Assembly: GCA_946618745.1 (NCBI GenBank)
Contig: CAMOLN010000009.1
Location: 1 to 12,401 of the forward strand
Source: an uncultured Alphaproteobacteria bacterium
Lineage (GTDB): Bacteria; Pseudomonadota; Alphaproteobacteria; RF32; CAG-239
DNA: 12,401 nucleotides
Direction of reading: 5' to 3'
This document shows positions 1 through 7,412 of this stretch, piece by piece. Numbering within the stretch: the first letter of the stretch is position 1; the number at the start of each line of letters is the position of its first letter. A program made the position numbers and the translations under genes. The notes below the pieces were generated by a model, which searched no databases, was not told where the DNA came from, and was given only the letters and a program-made list of their open reading frames with translations.

Positions 1-248
1 CACAAAACCCTCATCTTACTCAAAAAGATGTTGAAAGAGTGGTTAACGTAATTTTCAATAGCATTTCTGCCGCTTTGGTAAACGGAGATAGAATTGAATT
101 TCGCGGATTCGGAACTTTTTCAGTCAGAACCCGTTCGGCACGTATTGCTAAAAATCCTCGCACCGGTGCTCAAGTAAAAGTTGAAGAGCGCAAACTTCCT
201 CATTTCAAATGTGGAAAAAATCTTTTTGATGAACTCAATAAAAAATAA
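1..248 (+). CDS. ihfB: Integration host factor beta subunit (HU/IHF family), 5' end missing
   Basis: Small DNA-bending protein; with IHF-alpha it forms a heterodimer that sharply bends DNA in replication, recombination and transcription. The window opens inside the gene: the reading frame is open from base 3 and starts QNPHLTQKDVERVVN, the usual beginning of the second IHF-beta helix, so the true start lies before base 1. A GTG at 39 is only an internal valine codon. Visible motifs are GDRIEFRGFGTFSVR (the body of the beta sheet) and ARIAKNPRTG, the arm tip whose proline intercalates DNA. The C-terminus PHFKCGKNLFDEL matches the family's PHFKPGKEL. About 81 residues are present of a usual 94-105. 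The NPHLT stretch and its place before lapA favour IHF-beta over HU. It is followed 31 nt later by lapA, the usual alphaproteobacterial order. Confidence 0.93.
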   Translation, partial: QNPHLTQKDVERVVNVIFNSISAALVNGDRIEFRGFGTFSVRTRSARIAKNPRTGAQVKVEERKLPHFKCGKNLFDELNKK

Positions 249-279
249 ATAACCTCCAACCGCCAAAAGGAATATTGCG

Positions 280-684
280 ATGTTTTTTTTCAAAATATTA
301 CTGGGACTCCCGTTGATTGTTATATTATTGGTTTTTGCCTTTGTTAACAATGACATGACTGTTTTCAGTCTATGGCCCACCGATATTGAGATAACCATTT
401 CCCAAAGTGTAATGATAATTGCTTTATATTCTTTAGGTTATATCGCCGGTTGGTTTTTTACTTGGTTATCTTATTCGCCAGTTCGCCGAGCTTTACGCAA
501 TCAAAAAAAACAAAATCGCAAAATAACCAAAGAACAGGAAAAACTTTCTAAAGAAGTTGAAGGTTTGCGTGGTAATATTGACGAGCTTAAGGCTGCGGTT
601 CCTACTGAAGAAAAAAGCGGAATGTTTAGTCGTTTTCGCAAAATATTTAAATCGAAATCTAACGAAATTAAAGAAAGTTTATAA
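280..684 (+). CDS. lapA: LapA-domain inner-membrane protein
   Basis: 134-residue membrane protein of the LapA (DUF1049) family. In E. coli LapA works with LapB in control of lipopolysaccharide synthesis through LpxC turnover; in alphaproteobacteria the role is presumed from homology. Two hydrophobic segments are visible, at about residues 5-22 and 43-64, joined by a short loop (VNNDMTVFSLWPTDIEI). They are followed by a charged segment at about 70-106 rich in K, E, Q and L that should form a coiled coil, then a basic tail. An AGGA stands about 8 nt before the ATG, which supports this start. The gene sits between ihfB and accD, as in many alphaproteobacteria, and its TAA stop abuts the accD ATG, so the two are very likely translationally coupled. 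The family call rests on size, two-segment topology, coil and gene order. Confidence 0.82.
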   Translation: MFFFKILLGLPLIVILLVFAFVNNDMTVFSLWPTDIEITISQSVMIIALYSLGYIAGWFFTWLSYSPVRRALRNQKKQNRKITKEQEKLSKEVEGLRGNIDELKAAVPTEEKSGMFSRFRKIFKSKSNEIKESL

Positions 685-1536
685 ATGAACTGGATTTCCG
701 AATTTGTCCGCCCCAAGATAAAAAAAACTTCAACTAAAGAAGTTTCCGATAATTTATGGACCAAATGTCCGGAATGCGGGCAAATGCTTTTTAATAAAGA
801 GTTGGAAAAAGATTATTATATTTGTTCTTTTTGCAATCATCACCTAAGATTGCCGATTGAAAACAGATTTAAAATGCTTTTTGATAATTCGCGTTATCGT
901 TTGATAAATTTACCTAAAGTTCAAGACGATCCGCTGAATTTTAAAGATACCAAAAGATACATAGATCGTTTGAGAGCTTACCGTCGCGCTTCTCATACCG
1001 ACGACGCCTTATCAGTTGCCGTAGGTAATATTGATTCTATCAGAACCGTGATAGGAGCTTTAGATTTTAGCTTCATGGGCGGATCAATGGGTATAGCTGT
1101 AGGTGAAGGCATAGTCAAAGCTTGCGATTTTGCCGCAAAAACATCAGCTCCCCTAATCCTAATAGCAGCTTCCGGCGGAGCACGTATGCAAGAAGGTATG
1201 TTATCATTAGTTCAAATGGCTCGTACCACCGCAGCAATTAGTTCTTTTAAAGAAAATGGATTACCTTATATATCCGTCATGACCGACCCCACCACCGGAG
1301 GAGTATCTGCTTCTTTTGCCATGTTAGGCGACATTAATATTGCCGAACAAGGAAGTATTATCGGATTCGCCGGTGCAAGAGTCATCGAACAAACTCTGCG
1401 AGAAACCTTGCCCGAACATTTTCAAAAAGCCGAATATTTGCGTGACCACGGAATGATTGATATTGTTGTAAATCGCATGGATCTAAGAGACACTTTAGCT
1501 CGTATACTAAAACTACTCACGTCTAAAACAAATTAA
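685..1536 (+). CDS. accD: Acetyl-CoA carboxylase carboxyltransferase beta subunit
   Basis: Beta subunit of the carboxyltransferase half of bacterial acetyl-CoA carboxylase. With AccA it moves the carboxyl group from carboxybiotin-AccB to acetyl-CoA, giving malonyl-CoA for fatty acid synthesis in the cytoplasm. The N-terminal zinc ribbon is intact: CPEC at 28-31 and CSFC at 47-50 (four cysteines). The crotonase-like core shows FMGGSMG at 130-136, SGGARMQEG at 163-171 (oxyanion-hole glycines), TDPTTGGVSASFA at 200-212 and GFAGARVIEQT at 227-237. At 283 residues it is close to the family norm of 280-305. The ATG starts directly after the lapA TAA with no separate leader, so it probably depends on coupling; AAAGAAAG upstream is a weak ribosome site. 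No accA lies in the window. Neither trp genes before it nor folC after it are present. Confidence 0.97.
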   Translation: MNWISEFVRPKIKKTSTKEVSDNLWTKCPECGQMLFNKELEKDYYICSFCNHHLRLPIENRFKMLFDNSRYRLINLPKVQDDPLNFKDTKRYIDRLRAYRRASHTDDALSVAVGNIDSIRTVIGALDFSFMGGSMGIAVGEGIVKACDFAAKTSAPLILIAASGGARMQEGMLSLVQMARTTAAISSFKENGLPYISVMTDPTTGGVSASFAMLGDINIAEQGSIIGFAGARVIEQTLRETLPEHFQKAEYLRDHGMIDIVVNRMDLRDTLARILKLLTSKTN

Positions 1537-1550
1537 GGATTCTTTCATCC

Positions 1551-3032
1551 ATGTTGTCACTAAAACATATTTCAATCAACTCTTTCAACGAAAGCATCAT
1601 CTACCTGCACAAAGATTGCGAAGCTTACAAAGTTGATGAAATAAACAATATGACTAAAGTTGAAGTTCATGGAGGAGCTTCCCCCATATTTGGTTTTTTG
1701 GAAATTATTGATGATGATAGCATTTTGAGCACCAACGAACTCGGCCTGAATAATGAAGCATTTCAGTTAATTAATTTACCGGAAGGTGCTGATGTCAGTT
1801 TAACCATCGCTCCACAACCTCCTTCACGCCCCTTTATTAAACGAAAAATGCTCGGCAATATTCTTTCCGAAACAGAATATGCAGCTATTATAAACGATAT
1901 CGGCAACCATCGCTATTCTAACATTGACACTGCTGCTTTTTTAGTTGCTGCAGGCTCATTTATGACTGCACCGGAAACCTTATCTTTAACCCAATCTCTG
2001 GTTGGTAACAAGGTTTTTCACTGGGATAATGAAAATATCGTAGTAGATCACCATTGTTTAGGAGGTATCCCCGGAAACAAAACCGATATAATCATCACCG
2101 CAATAGTGGCTGCTTATGGCTTACCGATTCTTAAAACCGCTTCACGTTCCATAACTTCATGCGCCGGTGTAGCTGATACCTTTTCTGTTTTGGCTAATGT
2201 TGATATTGATGAGCAAAAAATCCGCCAGTTGCTTGAAAACGAGCGCGGCGTAATTGTTGATTATAATACCTTGCCCTTGGTTTCTGCTTGCAAATTGATT
2301 TCATCAGTCGAACGAACTCTCGGCATCTCACAACAGCATAATATTGTATCAGAAATTCTTGCTATAAAATTAGCCTCCGGCATAACTAATCTGGTACTAG
2401 ATATTCCCGTCGGCCCGACTTCTCGTATAAAATCAATCGAAAATGCCGTGCAAATTCGCAAACTGGTTGAATACATAGGAGACATGTTATCTCTGAAAAT
2501 TGATGCCGTAATAACAGACGGTAGCGAACCTATCGGTAATGGAGTAGGCGCAGTATTGGAAGCTCGTGATGTAATGAAAGTTTTACGCAATCGTGATGAT
2601 GCACCACAGGATCTTAAAGAAAAATCTCTGTTTCTTGCCGGACGTATTTTGGAGTTTGATCCCAAATTACGCGGAGGACAAGGATATCATGTTGCCAAAG
2701 AAATTCTGAATTCCGGCCGTGCACTTGAAGCAATTAACCGCATCATTTATAATCAAGGTAAAGCTCCGCAAGCACGCCTGGGCAATCTAACTCGCGAAAT
2801 AACTGCCGATCGTTCGGGAACAGTCCAAAGCATAAACAACCAACGCATTAATCACCTTGGTATTCTTGCCGGTGCTGGTCAATATGCCGGAGCTGGATTT
2901 GATTTGCTTAAAAAAGTCGGAGACTCTGTCACTGCCGGAGAAACATTATATATTATACACTCAACCAATTCCAATGATTTAGCTATGGCTAACTCAGCCA
3001 TCGATAGTGACAATGGCTATGAAATAAAATAA
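1551..3032 (+). CDS. Long-form nucleoside phosphorylase-II (thymidine/AMP phosphorylase-like) family protein with altered active site
   Basis: 493-residue homologue of the archaeal AMP phosphorylase / bacterial 'putative thymidine phosphorylase' family, which splits nucleosides or nucleotides with phosphate. Residues 1 to about 95 form the extra N-terminal domain of this long form. The core follows, with LGGIPGNKTD at 170-179, SRSITSCAGVADT at 198-210, LVLDIPVGPTSRIKS, TDGSEPIGNGVGAVLEARD from 322, and a C-terminal domain with GAGQYAGAGFDLLKKVGD. By eye against E. coli thymidine phosphorylase and family consensus, the phosphate ligands differ: Lys84 is His167 (DHHCLGG instead of DKHxxGG), Ser113 is Ala197 and Thr123 is Val207. 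The base-binding Ser186 and Lys190 align with Glu268 and Ile272. The reading frame is intact and full length, so it is not a decaying gene. AAGGA precedes the ATG by about 11 nt. It follows accD after 14 nt and meets the minus-strand gene 8 nt past its stop. The family is sure; classical phosphorolysis is doubtful. Confidence 0.85.
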   Translation: MLSLKHISINSFNESIIYLHKDCEAYKVDEINNMTKVEVHGGASPIFGFLEIIDDDSILSTNELGLNNEAFQLINLPEGADVSLTIAPQPPSRPFIKRKMLGNILSETEYAAIINDIGNHRYSNIDTAAFLVAAGSFMTAPETLSLTQSLVGNKVFHWDNENIVVDHHCLGGIPGNKTDIIITAIVAAYGLPILKTASRSITSCAGVADTFSVLANVDIDEQKIRQLLENERGVIVDYNTLPLVSACKLISSVERTLGISQQHNIVSEILAIKLASGITNLVLDIPVGPTSRIKSIENAVQIRKLVEYIGDMLSLKIDAVITDGSEPIGNGVGAVLEARDVMKVLRNRDDAPQDLKEKSLFLAGRILEFDPKLRGGQGYHVAKEILNSGRALEAINRIIYNQGKAPQARLGNLTREITADRSGTVQSINNQRINHLGILAGAGQYAGAGFDLLKKVGDSVTAGETLYIIHSTNSNDLAMANSAIDSDNGYEIK

Positions 3033-3040
3033 TCCGCAAA

Positions 3041-4726
3041 TTACTTCGGCATATATATTTCAAACAAAGCATTTTCATAAACCAAATTATTTTTATATGC
3101 CTGTCTCAAATTTATTGCCTTAGTAGATTTATTTTCTTTATTGATAACCAACCAATCTCCTTTTTCCGGCAAAGGTTTAGGAACCAGCGGAAAATAAATA
3201 AGCGGAATATTATTAAATATTTTCAACTTTTGTGTAATATTGCGATCTAAATAATGCACGTCTGATTTTATTACAAAAATTCTATCATTAAAATAATAGC
3301 GATAAGCTGTCGACCACGTCTCAATAATCCACTGCCACAAAGTCTTTGTAACATAAGGTCCTTCTAAAATAAAAACAGGATTAACGGTTTTTGGCTTGGT
3401 ATGGTCAGCCATATATTCAGCAACTTCACGATAATATACCCCTTTATTTTGCCGATGAAACATCATATCGGTCTGAACACTGTAAACTATCAATAATACC
3501 CCAAAAACCCCTAACAGTTTTTTATTATCAATATATTCAAAAAGATATGCCAAAACAAACAATGTTGATGTAAGCATATAATAACTTTTACCGGCTAAAT
3601 GCGGTGTTGAAGGCGACAACTTAAATATTACAACAATCGCAACAGCTGTGCAAATCGCCCCAACCAACAATCCTGATCGAAACATCGGATTGTTTTTTTC
3701 ACTGTAAAACTTAATTAATCTATAAACAGCTATACCGACAGCAACCGCCATCAAAATCAATTCCAACCTATAACTCACCAATTGTTGTAACAATGTTTGC
3801 TTATTGGCCGAAAGATAAAAATTAGCACCATTTTGCAAAATCTCAAATATTACCACATAGCATAACAAACTTAACGATAATAAAAATTCTATAGGCATTA
3901 TTTGAATAATTCTCCACGGCTTTAACAAGCTCTTCATAACAATTTTTTCCGTTATGACATTATAAATCAACGAGGTCAATACTATACCTGAATAGAAAAT
4001 TATACAGGTTTCTTTTGTATAAATCGCAATATTTGCAAACAATATAAAAAATGCTGCCCACTTTAACTGATGCGTTCTGCAATATTTACGAGCAAAAATC
4101 AATCCCAACATTAAAGCTATTATCATATCCCTTTCCGGAAAAATAATATTTGCCGTTTGTAACAAAGTCGGCATTACCAACAAAATAGCTATCATCCATA
4201 ATTTTTTTGCCACCGGAATATAATTAAAAAATGCCGCCAATGCCCACGCAACCAACATCGTTTGAAACAAAACGAATATCTTTATTACAATGATATTCTG
4301 CGTAATCGCATACAAACTTGATAAATACCATGACCCCAGCGGTATAACCCGAATATAATCAAAACTGGCAACCAGCCCGAATCGCATTGAACGAGTGGTA
4401 TTTATAGCCATTAAATCATAATTTTCAAACAGTGAATTTTCTAATGTTAAAATATACACTTCTGTAAATATAATTGCAGCAATAACCGCTACCAATGCAA
4501 CCCAATCTGATGCCTTTTTATAATCAAAAACATATATTTTATCACTAAAACAGTCTGCATATAACTTTTTATTGCTTAAACAGTTACGCAAAAAAATCAT
4601 ACTCACGGCTAGCACTAGAGCCACAACCCCTAAATAAAACAGCCATGGGCGTGTCGATAAATAAGTATAATTAAATTTCAAAAAATTTTGCCATATATTA
4701 TCTTGCAACCAAGGAAGCTCAAACAT
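3041..4726 (-). CDS. Polytopic membrane protein, probable GT-C-fold glycosyltransferase
   Basis: 561-residue integral membrane protein with about 12 hydrophobic segments, for example at residues 28-46, 73-94 and 140-165, and several more to about residue 420, then a soluble C-terminal part of roughly 130 residues. That architecture, with an acidic first outer loop (ENYDL, then MRFGLVASFDYIR), resembles GT-C enzymes that take a sugar from a polyprenyl-phosphate donor on the outer membrane face. No named family signature was recognised, so the function is inferred from topology and neighbours. The frame can start at TTG 4729, but the ATG at 4726 is preferred: AGGAG lies 7 nt before it and only 4 nt before the TTG. 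The ATG overlaps the end of the upstream glycosyltransferase by 8 nt (ATGTTTGA), so the two are coupled. It could instead be an oligosaccharide polymerase or a flippase-like protein. Confidence 0.6.
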   Translation of the reverse strand: MFELPWLQDNIWQNFLKFNYTYLSTRPWLFYLGVVALVLAVSMIFLRNCLSNKKLYADCFSDKIYVFDYKKASDWVALVAVIAAIIFTEVYILTLENSLFENYDLMAINTTRSMRFGLVASFDYIRVIPLGSWYLSSLYAITQNIIVIKIFVLFQTMLVAWALAAFFNYIPVAKKLWMIAILLVMPTLLQTANIIFPERDMIIALMLGLIFARKYCRTHQLKWAAFFILFANIAIYTKETCIIFYSGIVLTSLIYNVITEKIVMKSLLKPWRIIQIMPIEFLLSLSLLCYVVIFEILQNGANFYLSANKQTLLQQLVSYRLELILMAVAVGIAVYRLIKFYSEKNNPMFRSGLLVGAICTAVAIVVIFKLSPSTPHLAGKSYYMLTSTLFVLAYLFEYIDNKKLLGVFGVLLIVYSVQTDMMFHRQNKGVYYREVAEYMADHTKPKTVNPVFILEGPYVTKTLWQWIIETWSTAYRYYFNDRIFVIKSDVHYLDRNITQKLKIFNNIPLIYFPLVPKPLPEKGDWLVINKENKSTKAINLRQAYKNNLVYENALFEIYMPK

Positions 4727-5543
4727 CAATTTGCTCCTTTACCATAAATTTAAGTCTCAATTTTTCTGCTATAACCAACCAATAAGGATAAAAGAACTTT
4801 ATTTTTTTACCGAATTTATCAGCCAATTCTTTTTTAATTTTCCTGTCAGCAATCATCATTTCATGTTTTTTCAATAATGACCAATTATCCCCATGCAAAC
4901 TATATTTAACCAATATTTGCGGAATATTGGCTAAAGTTAATTTTTTTTCCATAGCTTGTCTCACAAAATCATAATCCTCTGCCGGAGAATATTCTTCACG
5001 ATATTTTATATTCAAATCATTAAACACTTCCCGGCGATACATAATTGTAGGGTGCATTAACACATTACCCTTCCATAAATCGTTCCAATCCGGTCTCAGC
5101 GGATGACACCATACCCATCCTAAATTAGTTATTAATCTACGCCAAAGTGAAGCACCTTTTGGACATAACAATTCAAACCAACTTCCCGTCATCGCTACAT
5201 CTTTATGCCTATCTAAAAAATCAACTTGAACTTTTAACCGATTGGGTTTGCAAATATCATCATGATCCAAAACGGCAATATATTCCCCTTTTGCCATATC
5301 AATCAGCTTATTACGCGTAACCGATATACCCAAGTTGCTATTATTTCGAACATATTTTATACGTTTATCATCAAATGATGCAATTATCTTTTCGGTCTCA
5401 TCTGTTGAAGCGTCATCACATAATATCAATTCAAAATCATCATAAGTCTGCGCCAAAACAGCAGAAATAGTCTCTTTTATAAACTTTTCGCCGTTATAAA
5501 CCGGAACTAAAACAGATACTTTAGGATGCGAAGTTGTTAACAT
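4719..5543 (-). CDS. Family 2 glycosyltransferase (GT-A fold)
   Basis: 274-residue cytoplasmic glycosyltransferase that should move a sugar from a nucleotide-sugar donor to an envelope glycan acceptor. The N-terminus KVSVLVPVYNGEKFIKETI begins the GT-A Rossmann-like fold. LILCDDASTDET at about 39-50 holds the nucleotide-binding acidic pair, VLDHDD at 91-96 is the metal-binding DxD-type motif, and AEDYDF at 188-193 supplies the probable catalytic base (the ED motif of family GT2). There is no transmembrane segment; the tail is basic. Sugar and acceptor cannot be told from sequence. The ATG has no clear Shine-Dalgarno; the leader is about 30 nt from the predicted promoter in the divergent gap. 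It is the first gene of a two-gene minus-strand unit with the GT-C-like membrane protein, which overlaps its end. Confidence 0.88.
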   Translation of the reverse strand: MLTTSHPKVSVLVPVYNGEKFIKETISAVLAQTYDDFELILCDDASTDETEKIIASFDDKRIKYVRNNSNLGISVTRNKLIDMAKGEYIAVLDHDDICKPNRLKVQVDFLDRHKDVAMTGSWFELLCPKGASLWRRLITNLGWVWCHPLRPDWNDLWKGNVLMHPTIMYRREVFNDLNIKYREEYSPAEDYDFVRQAMEKKLTLANIPQILVKYSLHGDNWSLLKKHEMMIADRKIKKELADKFGKKIKFFYPYWLVIAEKLRLKFMVKEQIDV

Positions 5544-5579
5544 GACATAAAAACTTTATACATTTACAAAATTTACTGT

Positions 5580-5608
5580 ATAATATGACTCAATTCATTT
5601 ATTGTCCA
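5580..5608 (-). promoter_or_regulatory. Predicted sigma-70-type promoter for the minus-strand glycosyltransferase pair
   Basis: Read on the minus strand, TGGACA (5608-5603) and TATTAT (5585-5580) are separated by 17 nt, each one mismatch from consensus. Transcription would start near 5573, about 30 nt before the glycosyltransferase ATG. A perfect TATAAT on the plus strand (5579-5584) overlaps the same bases and could serve the divergent methyltransferase gene, but it has no convincing -35 element. Confidence 0.45.
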
Positions 5609-5636
5609 TAACAAAAAATATTTTATCAGAACAACC

Positions 5637-6458
5637 TTGCTATATTGTAAAAAAATTAATTTAGACAACCATAATGACAGCTTAACTCAGATATATAATT
5701 TTATACCTGCAGAAGCTACAGTGCTGGATATTGGTTGTGCCACTGGAAGCCTTGCCTTCCCTTTGGTAAAAAATAAAAATTGTAAACTAATTGGTCTTGA
5801 TTTTAATCCTGAAAGCATCTCTGCATGTAAAAAACTTAAAATCTTCGACGAGATATTTTTATATGATATGAATAATTTCAATCTTAAAGATTTTGAAAAA
5901 TATATCGGATATTTTGATTATATAGTATGCGCTGATATTTTAGAACATTTAGTATTTCCTGAAAAAATTTTAAATAAAATAATTCCCCTACTTAAAAATA
6001 ATGGTTATATAATTATATCTCTACCCAATATAGCTCATGCCAGCATAAAAGCAAATTTGCTTCTTGATGACTTTACCTATACTGAAATGGGCATATTGGA
6101 TAAAACGCACTTACATTTTTACACCTATAAAAATATTGCAAAGATGCTAACTAATTGTAATTTAAAAATAGTTCAAGCTGATACGGTTACTTTACCGGTT
6201 AACGGATGGCAACCCCACAAAATTACCGAGCTCCCTGAAAAAATTCGTGAATTCATAACCAGCGATAAACATTCGCATATTATGCAGTATGTCATGCTTT
6301 GCCAAACAACCTCTAAATCAACCGATCATAATCTTAAAATTCTTGATTCGCTTAGACTAAAATCAAATATATCAAATAATATAATATATTCCGTTAAACG
6401 ATTTTTAATGTTAAGGACACCCAACCTCATTAAATATCTAGAAAAAATAAAAAAATAG
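5637..6458 (+). CDS. Class I SAM-dependent methyltransferase (Methyltransf_23 type)
   Basis: 273-residue methyltransferase using S-adenosylmethionine; the acceptor is unknown, but the context suggests a sugar or lipid-linked glycan. Motif I is VLDIGCATG at 29-37; LIGLDFNPES at 51-60 has the acidic residue for the SAM ribose (D55); VCADILEHL at 97-105 and YIIISLPNIAH at 124-134 are the later core strands. The N-terminal KINLDNHNDSLTQI resembles methyltransferases in polysaccharide loci. The start is unsure: this TTG has no Shine-Dalgarno, no ATG exists between it and the upstream in-frame stop at 5586, and the next ATGs would remove the SAM motif. An ATT at 5601 is a less likely start. The gene looks more AT-rich than the flanking housekeeping genes, which may mean transfer. 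Its stop overlaps the ribosome-binding site of the next gene. Confidence 0.83.
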   Translation: MLYCKKINLDNHNDSLTQIYNFIPAEATVLDIGCATGSLAFPLVKNKNCKLIGLDFNPESISACKKLKIFDEIFLYDMNNFNLKDFEKYIGYFDYIVCADILEHLVFPEKILNKIIPLLKNNGYIIISLPNIAHASIKANLLLDDFTYTEMGILDKTHLHFYTYKNIAKMLTNCNLKIVQADTVTLPVNGWQPHKITELPEKIREFITSDKHSHIMQYVMLCQTTSKSTDHNLKILDSLRLKSNISNNIIYSVKRFLMLRTPNLIKYLEKIKK

Positions 6459-6461
6459 GAG
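6457..6461 (+). promoter_or_regulatory. Ribosome-binding site of the DPM1/GtrB-like gene
   Basis: AGGAG lies 6 nt before the ATG at 6468 and overlaps the TAG stop (6456-6458) of the methyltransferase. This indicates coupled translation of the two genes and fixes the downstream start. Confidence 0.75.
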
Positions 6462-6467
6462 AAATCC

Positions 6468-7412
6468 ATGCAAAAACTTGCCATCATACTTCCCTGTTAC
6501 AACGAACAAGAAATCTTGCCCAAAACTATCAAGACCATGGACAAGTTGCTAAATAAACTGATAAACTCAAAGCAAATATCCTCTTCCAGCCAGATTTGCT
6601 TTGTTAACGACGGATCTAAAGACAAGAGCTTAAAAATAATTACAGACATCTGCTCCGAAAATAAACATTTTAGCTGCATTAATTTATCTCGAAACTTTGG
6701 TCATCAGGGAGCAATCCTGGCGGGAATGAATGAAATTTCCGCCGACATCTATGTTACTATTGATGCTGACTTGCAAGATAACCCCGATTGCATTTGCGAA
6801 ATGCTTAATAAAATCAACGACGGATTTGACATCGTTTATGGCGTCCGCGATTCTCGAGATACTGACAGTTGGTTTAAACGAACCACCGCTGTTTGCTATT
6901 ACCGCTTACTCAAATTTTTAGGAGTAAATATCGTATATAATCATGCTGACTTTCGTATGATGACCAAACGCGCCGTCGAAACGCTTAAACAATTTCCTGA
7001 ACGAAATTTATTCTTACGAGCCATAATTCCTTTAGTAGGTTTTAAGTCGGCTCAGGTTTATTATGATCGCACCAAACGTCAAGCCGGAGAAAGTAAATAT
7101 CCTCTTCCCAAAATGATGGCTTTGGCTTGGAACGGCATATCCAATTTTTCAATTGTCCCTCTACGTCTGGTAACTTTCAGCGGATTTCTTATTTGCTTCA
7201 TGAGTTTTATATTTTTATGTTATGTTATTTACAATTGGTCTGCTAAAGGAACTATTGTCGGCTGGGCATCTTTGGTAACCATCATCACCATTTTCAGCGG
7301 CGTGCAAATGATATCCTTGGGAATTATCGGAGAATATTTGGCAAAAGTTTTCATCGAAGTCAAAAAACGTCCGCTTTATATTGTCGAATCTAAAATTAAC
7401 ATCGAAGATTAA
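6468..7412 (+). CDS. Polyprenyl-phosphate glycosyltransferase, DPM1/GtrB-like
   Basis: 314-residue family 2 glycosyltransferase of the dolichol-phosphate mannose synthase-like group (GtrB, ArnC, CsbB relatives). These enzymes link a sugar from a nucleotide donor to undecaprenyl phosphate on the cytoplasmic membrane face. The GT-A domain has IILPCYNEQE at 6-15, FVNDGSKD at 45-52, LSRNFGHQGAI at 73-83, and the metal-binding DADLQD at 99-104. RQAGESKYP at 204-212 is the conserved loop near the lipid phosphate. Two membrane segments follow, at about 235-257 and 263-288, then an amphipathic tail (EYLAKVFIEVKKRPLYIVE), the standard GtrB layout. The sugar cannot be read. In Gtr systems the product feeds a flippase (GtrA) and a polytopic GT-C transferase; the membrane protein at 3041-4726 could be that transferase, but no GtrA is present here. 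Its stop overlaps the end of the convergent TrmN6-like gene by 3 nt. Confidence 0.92.
   Translation: MQKLAIILPCYNEQEILPKTIKTMDKLLNKLINSKQISSSSQICFVNDGSKDKSLKIITDICSENKHFSCINLSRNFGHQGAILAGMNEISADIYVTIDADLQDNPDCICEMLNKINDGFDIVYGVRDSRDTDSWFKRTTAVCYYRLLKFLGVNIVYNHADFRMMTKRAVETLKQFPERNLFLRAIIPLVGFKSAQVYYDRTKRQAGESKYPLPKMMALAWNGISNFSIVPLRLVTFSGFLICFMSFIFLCYVIYNWSAKGTIVGWASLVTIITIFSGVQMISLGIIGEYLAKVFIEVKKRPLYIVESKINIED

Noticed and set aside
39..248. Complete 69-residue ihfB starting at GTG 39
   Set aside because: The frame is open to the window edge and encodes the conserved NPHLTQKDVER stretch, so the gene is truncated by the window, not short.
3033..3040. Bidirectional terminator between the convergent phosphorylase and membrane protein genes
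   Set aside because: Only 8 nt separate the stops, and no GC-rich hairpin with a T-run was found around them.
3041..7412. Glycan cassette as an inserted mobile island
   Set aside because: No transposase, integrase or flanking direct or inverted repeats were seen; only AT-richness and gene content hint at transfer.
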